Of a stretch of DNA of 9,149 nucleotides, positions 7,601-9,149 are shown piece after piece (positions within the stretch are counted from its first letter, which is position 1; each line of letters begins with the position of its first letter). The notes under the pieces were generated by a model. That model ran no database searches. It saw only the letters and a list, made by a program, of their open reading frames with translations, and was not told the origin of the DNA. Position numbers and translations under genes: made by a program. The stretch is taken from assembly GCA_009782025.1 (NCBI GenBank), contig WQUQ01000304.1, positions 1 through 9,149 of the forward strand, given 5' to 3'. This stretch comes from Desulfobulbus sp. Lineage in GTDB: Bacteria > Pseudomonadota > Gammaproteobacteria > Burkholderiales > Rhodocyclaceae.

Positions 7601-7629
7601 CCTCGGCTTGCCGTCTGCCCAAAGCGAGG
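7601..7629 (+). terminator. Hairpin after mltB, weak terminator candidate
   Basis: CCTC-G-GCTT (7601-7609, one bulged G) pairs with AAGCGAGG (7622-7629) around a 12-nt loop, starting 10 bp after the mltB stop codon. No T-run follows, so intrinsic termination is doubtful. It may mark the operon end or stabilise the mRNA. The rest of the gap to ribBA (7630-7695) contains an AT-rich TAAAAG (7633-7638) with TTGCCG 19 bp upstream, at best a poor promoter, and no FMN riboswitch signature. Confidence 0.25.
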
Positions 7630-7695
7630 CGGTAAAAGTCGGCAGCAAACGCGGCTTTCTGCGAAAATGCCGCCTTTGCCGTTTTTGGAAGTCCC

Positions 7696-8817
7696 ATGTC
7701 TCCCCATCCTGCCATTGCCCCCACCGCCGACATCGTTGCCGAGTTGAAAGCCGGCCGCATGGTCATTCTGGTCGACGAGGAAGACCGCGAGAACGAGGGC
7801 GATGTCGTTATCGCCGCTGAATTCGTCACGCCGGAAACGATCAATTTCATGGTCACGCATTGCCGCGGCCTGGTTTGCCTGACGCTGACCGAGGAGCGGT
7901 GCAGGAAGCTCGGCCTGACGCAGATGGCGCGCGATAACAAGACGCCTTATGGCACCGCTTTCACCGTTTCGATCGAGGCCGCCGAGGGCGTGACCACGGG
8001 CATTTCGGCGGCCGACCGGGCGCGCACCGTGCAGGCCGCCGTGGCTCGCCAGGCGACGCCGGAGGACATCGTCCAGCCCGGACACGTCTTTCCGATCACT
8101 GCCCGCCCCGGCGGCGTGCTGGTGCGCGCCGGCCATACCGAGGCCGGCTGCGACCTGGCCGGGATGGCCGGCCTCGAACCGGCGGCGGTGATTTGCGAAA
8201 TTCTCAACGAGGACGGCAGCATGGCCCGGCTGCCGCAACTGATCGAATTTGCCCAGGCGCACGGGCTGAAGATCGGCACCATCGCCGACCTGATCCACTA
8301 CCGCGCCGCTTCGGAAACCCTGATCGAGCGCGTCACCAGCAAGCCGATCGCCACCGCCCATGGCGAATTCACGCTGCACGCCTATGTCGACCGCGCTGGC
8401 GGCGCGACCCATCTGGCGCTGGTCAAGGGCGAGATTCCAGCCGGCGGCGAAACGCTGGTGCGCGTCCATGAGCCGCTGTCGGTGCTCGATTTCCTCGATC
8501 CGGGCAGCACGGCGCAGTCCTTTTCGATTGACGAAGCGCAGGCGGCGCTGGCCGAGAACGGCCACGGCGTGATCGTGCTGATGCACCGCCCGGAAGACGG
8601 CGAAACGCTGCTGGCCCGCCTGACCGGCCGCGACCAGGCCGATGCGGCGCGGCGCCAGCAGAAATGGGATCCGCGTACCTACGGCATCGGCGCCCAGATT
8701 CTGCGCGATCTCGGCGTCACCAAGATGCGCCTCTTGACCGCGCCGCGCAAAATGCCCTCGATGACGGGCTTCGATCTCGAAGTCACCGGTTTCGTCACTT
8801 CTCCCGCGGAGCGTTGA
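7696..8817 (+). CDS. ribBA: RibBA-type fusion: DHBP synthase with degenerate GTP cyclohydrolase II domain
   Basis: 373 aa. The N-terminal half (about 8-203) is 3,4-dihydroxy-2-butanone 4-phosphate synthase, converting ribulose 5-phosphate to the four-carbon precursor of riboflavin. It keeps the acidic metal/substrate loop EDRENEGD (29-36) and HTEAGCD (147-153). The C-terminal half (about 207-370) has the length and outline of GTP cyclohydrolase II but lacks the three zinc cysteines: the region matching the CLTGDALFSLRCDCG segment of E. coli RibA reads [20 protein letters not shown] (259-278). The catalytic NNPKK segment is replaced by TAPRKM (348-353). Only DHBP synthase activity is therefore expected, as in the RibBX proteins known from several proteobacteria; a separate ribA should exist elsewhere. 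GGAAG (7687-7691) precedes the ATG. ribH follows after 3 nt. Confidence 0.93.
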   Translation: MSPHPAIAPTADIVAELKAGRMVILVDEEDRENEGDVVIAAEFVTPETINFMVTHCRGLVCLTLTEERCRKLGLTQMARDNKTPYGTAFTVSIEAAEGVTTGISAADRARTVQAAVARQATPEDIVQPGHVFPITARPGGVLVRAGHTEAGCDLAGMAGLEPAAVICEILNEDGSMARLPQLIEFAQAHGLKIGTIADLIHYRAASETLIERVTSKPIATAHGEFTLHAYVDRAGGATHLALVKGEIPAGGETLVRVHEPLSVLDFLDPGSTAQSFSIDEAQAALAENGHGVIVLMHRPEDGETLLARLTGRDQADAARRQQKWDPRTYGIGAQILRDLGVTKMRLLTAPRKMPSMTGFDLEVTGFVTSPAER

Positions 8818-8820
8818 GCC

Positions 8821-9149
8821 ATGTCCCGTTTTGACAACGTTTTTGAATACGACAGCCGTCTCGACGGCGCCGGCCTGCGCGTCGGCATCGTCATGAGCCG
8901 CTTCAACCGGCCGGTCTGTGAGGGCCTGCTTTCGGCCTGCGTCGCCGAATTGAAGCGCCTCGGCGTGGCCGACGGCGACATGCGCATCGCCACCGTTCCC
9001 GGCGCGCTGGAAATTCCGCTGGCCCTGCAAAGCATGGCGCAGAGCGGCGGTTTCGACGCGCTGGTGGCTCTCGGTGCGGTGATTCGCGGCGACACTTACC
9101 ATTTCGAGGTAGTTTCCAACGATGCCTGCCGCGCCATCATGGAAGTCCA
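8821..9149 (+). CDS. ribH: 6,7-dimethyl-8-ribityllumazine synthase, 3' end beyond the window
   Basis: Condenses 5-amino-6-ribitylaminouracil with the DHBP made by the upstream enzyme to form lumazine, the penultimate step of riboflavin synthesis; the family assembles into pentamers or 60-mer capsids. The first 109 residues are present, out of about 155 expected. Family motifs are SRFN (26-29, the substrate-stacking Phe region), VPGALEIP (59-66) and [16 protein letters not shown] (85-100), with the proton-transfer histidine at H94. The start follows the ribBA stop by 3 nt, with GGAG at 8808-8811 as ribosome-binding site. The frame is open to the window edge, which truncates the gene artificially. 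Many betaproteobacteria carry nusB next, which cannot be checked here. Some annotations call this gene ribE. Confidence 0.96.
   Translation, partial: MSRFDNVFEYDSRLDGAGLRVGIVMSRFNRPVCEGLLSACVAELKRLGVADGDMRIATVPGALEIPLALQSMAQSGGFDALVALGAVIRGDTYHFEVVSNDACRAIMEV

Noticed and set aside
7591..7695. Possible FMN riboswitch before ribBA
   Set aside because: The gap is too short for the RFN element plus an expression platform, and its conserved sequence blocks are absent.
7105..9102. 665-codon open frame on the minus strand, antisense to mltB, ribBA and ribH
   Set aside because: Low-complexity composition rich in Gly, Ala, Arg and His, and no recognisable domain. It covers three well-supported genes on the plus strand. 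Long antisense frames are expected from GC-rich third codon positions.

Overview
The window is a GC-rich, gene-dense stretch of chromosome that looks like a betaproteobacterium, probably of the Rhodocyclales (Dechloromonas/Azonexus/Accumulibacter-like). That placement is inferred from protein style, gene order and GC-rich codon use; no 16S or other definitive marker is present. It holds one tRNA, seven complete protein genes and one gene cut by the right edge. There is no phage, insertion sequence, CRISPR array or defence system. Gene content is mostly ordinary housekeeping; the unusual part is a pair of palindromic repeats on either side of lysC.

Left part (1-2740, genes on the minus strand): tRNA-Ser(GCU), then lysC (aspartokinase, with a well-placed internal start for a separate ACT-domain subunit), then a zinc-dependent HDAC-family deacylase. 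Two roughly 100-bp imperfect palindromes (98-195 and 1586-1689) lie in the gaps on either side of lysC, in opposite orientation. They share a 57-bp core, about 75% identical by hand alignment. Their outer arms differ in sequence, yet within each copy the two arms pair with each other. One copy sits 4 bp from the tRNA 5' end; the other begins on the last base of the deacylase stop codon.

Middle part (2674-7590, plus strand): a short divergent promoter region separates the deacylase from a tightly packed operon of moxR-like AAA+ ATPase, DUF58 protein, TgpA-type membrane transglutaminase and the lytic transglycosylase mltB. Junctions are 3 nt, ATGA and TGATG, so translational coupling is likely. 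The first three genes are the common MoxR/DUF58/transglutaminase module of the cell envelope; mltB adds a periplasmic peptidoglycan-cleaving enzyme to the same transcript.

Right part (7591-9149, plus strand): a 105-bp gap, then riboflavin genes: a RibBA-type fusion whose GTP cyclohydrolase II half has lost its zinc cysteines (a RibBX-like protein, probably only DHBP synthase), followed after 3 nt by lumazine synthase ribH, which runs off the edge. The two enzymes act at consecutive points: RibB makes the four-carbon phosphate that RibH condenses into lumazine.
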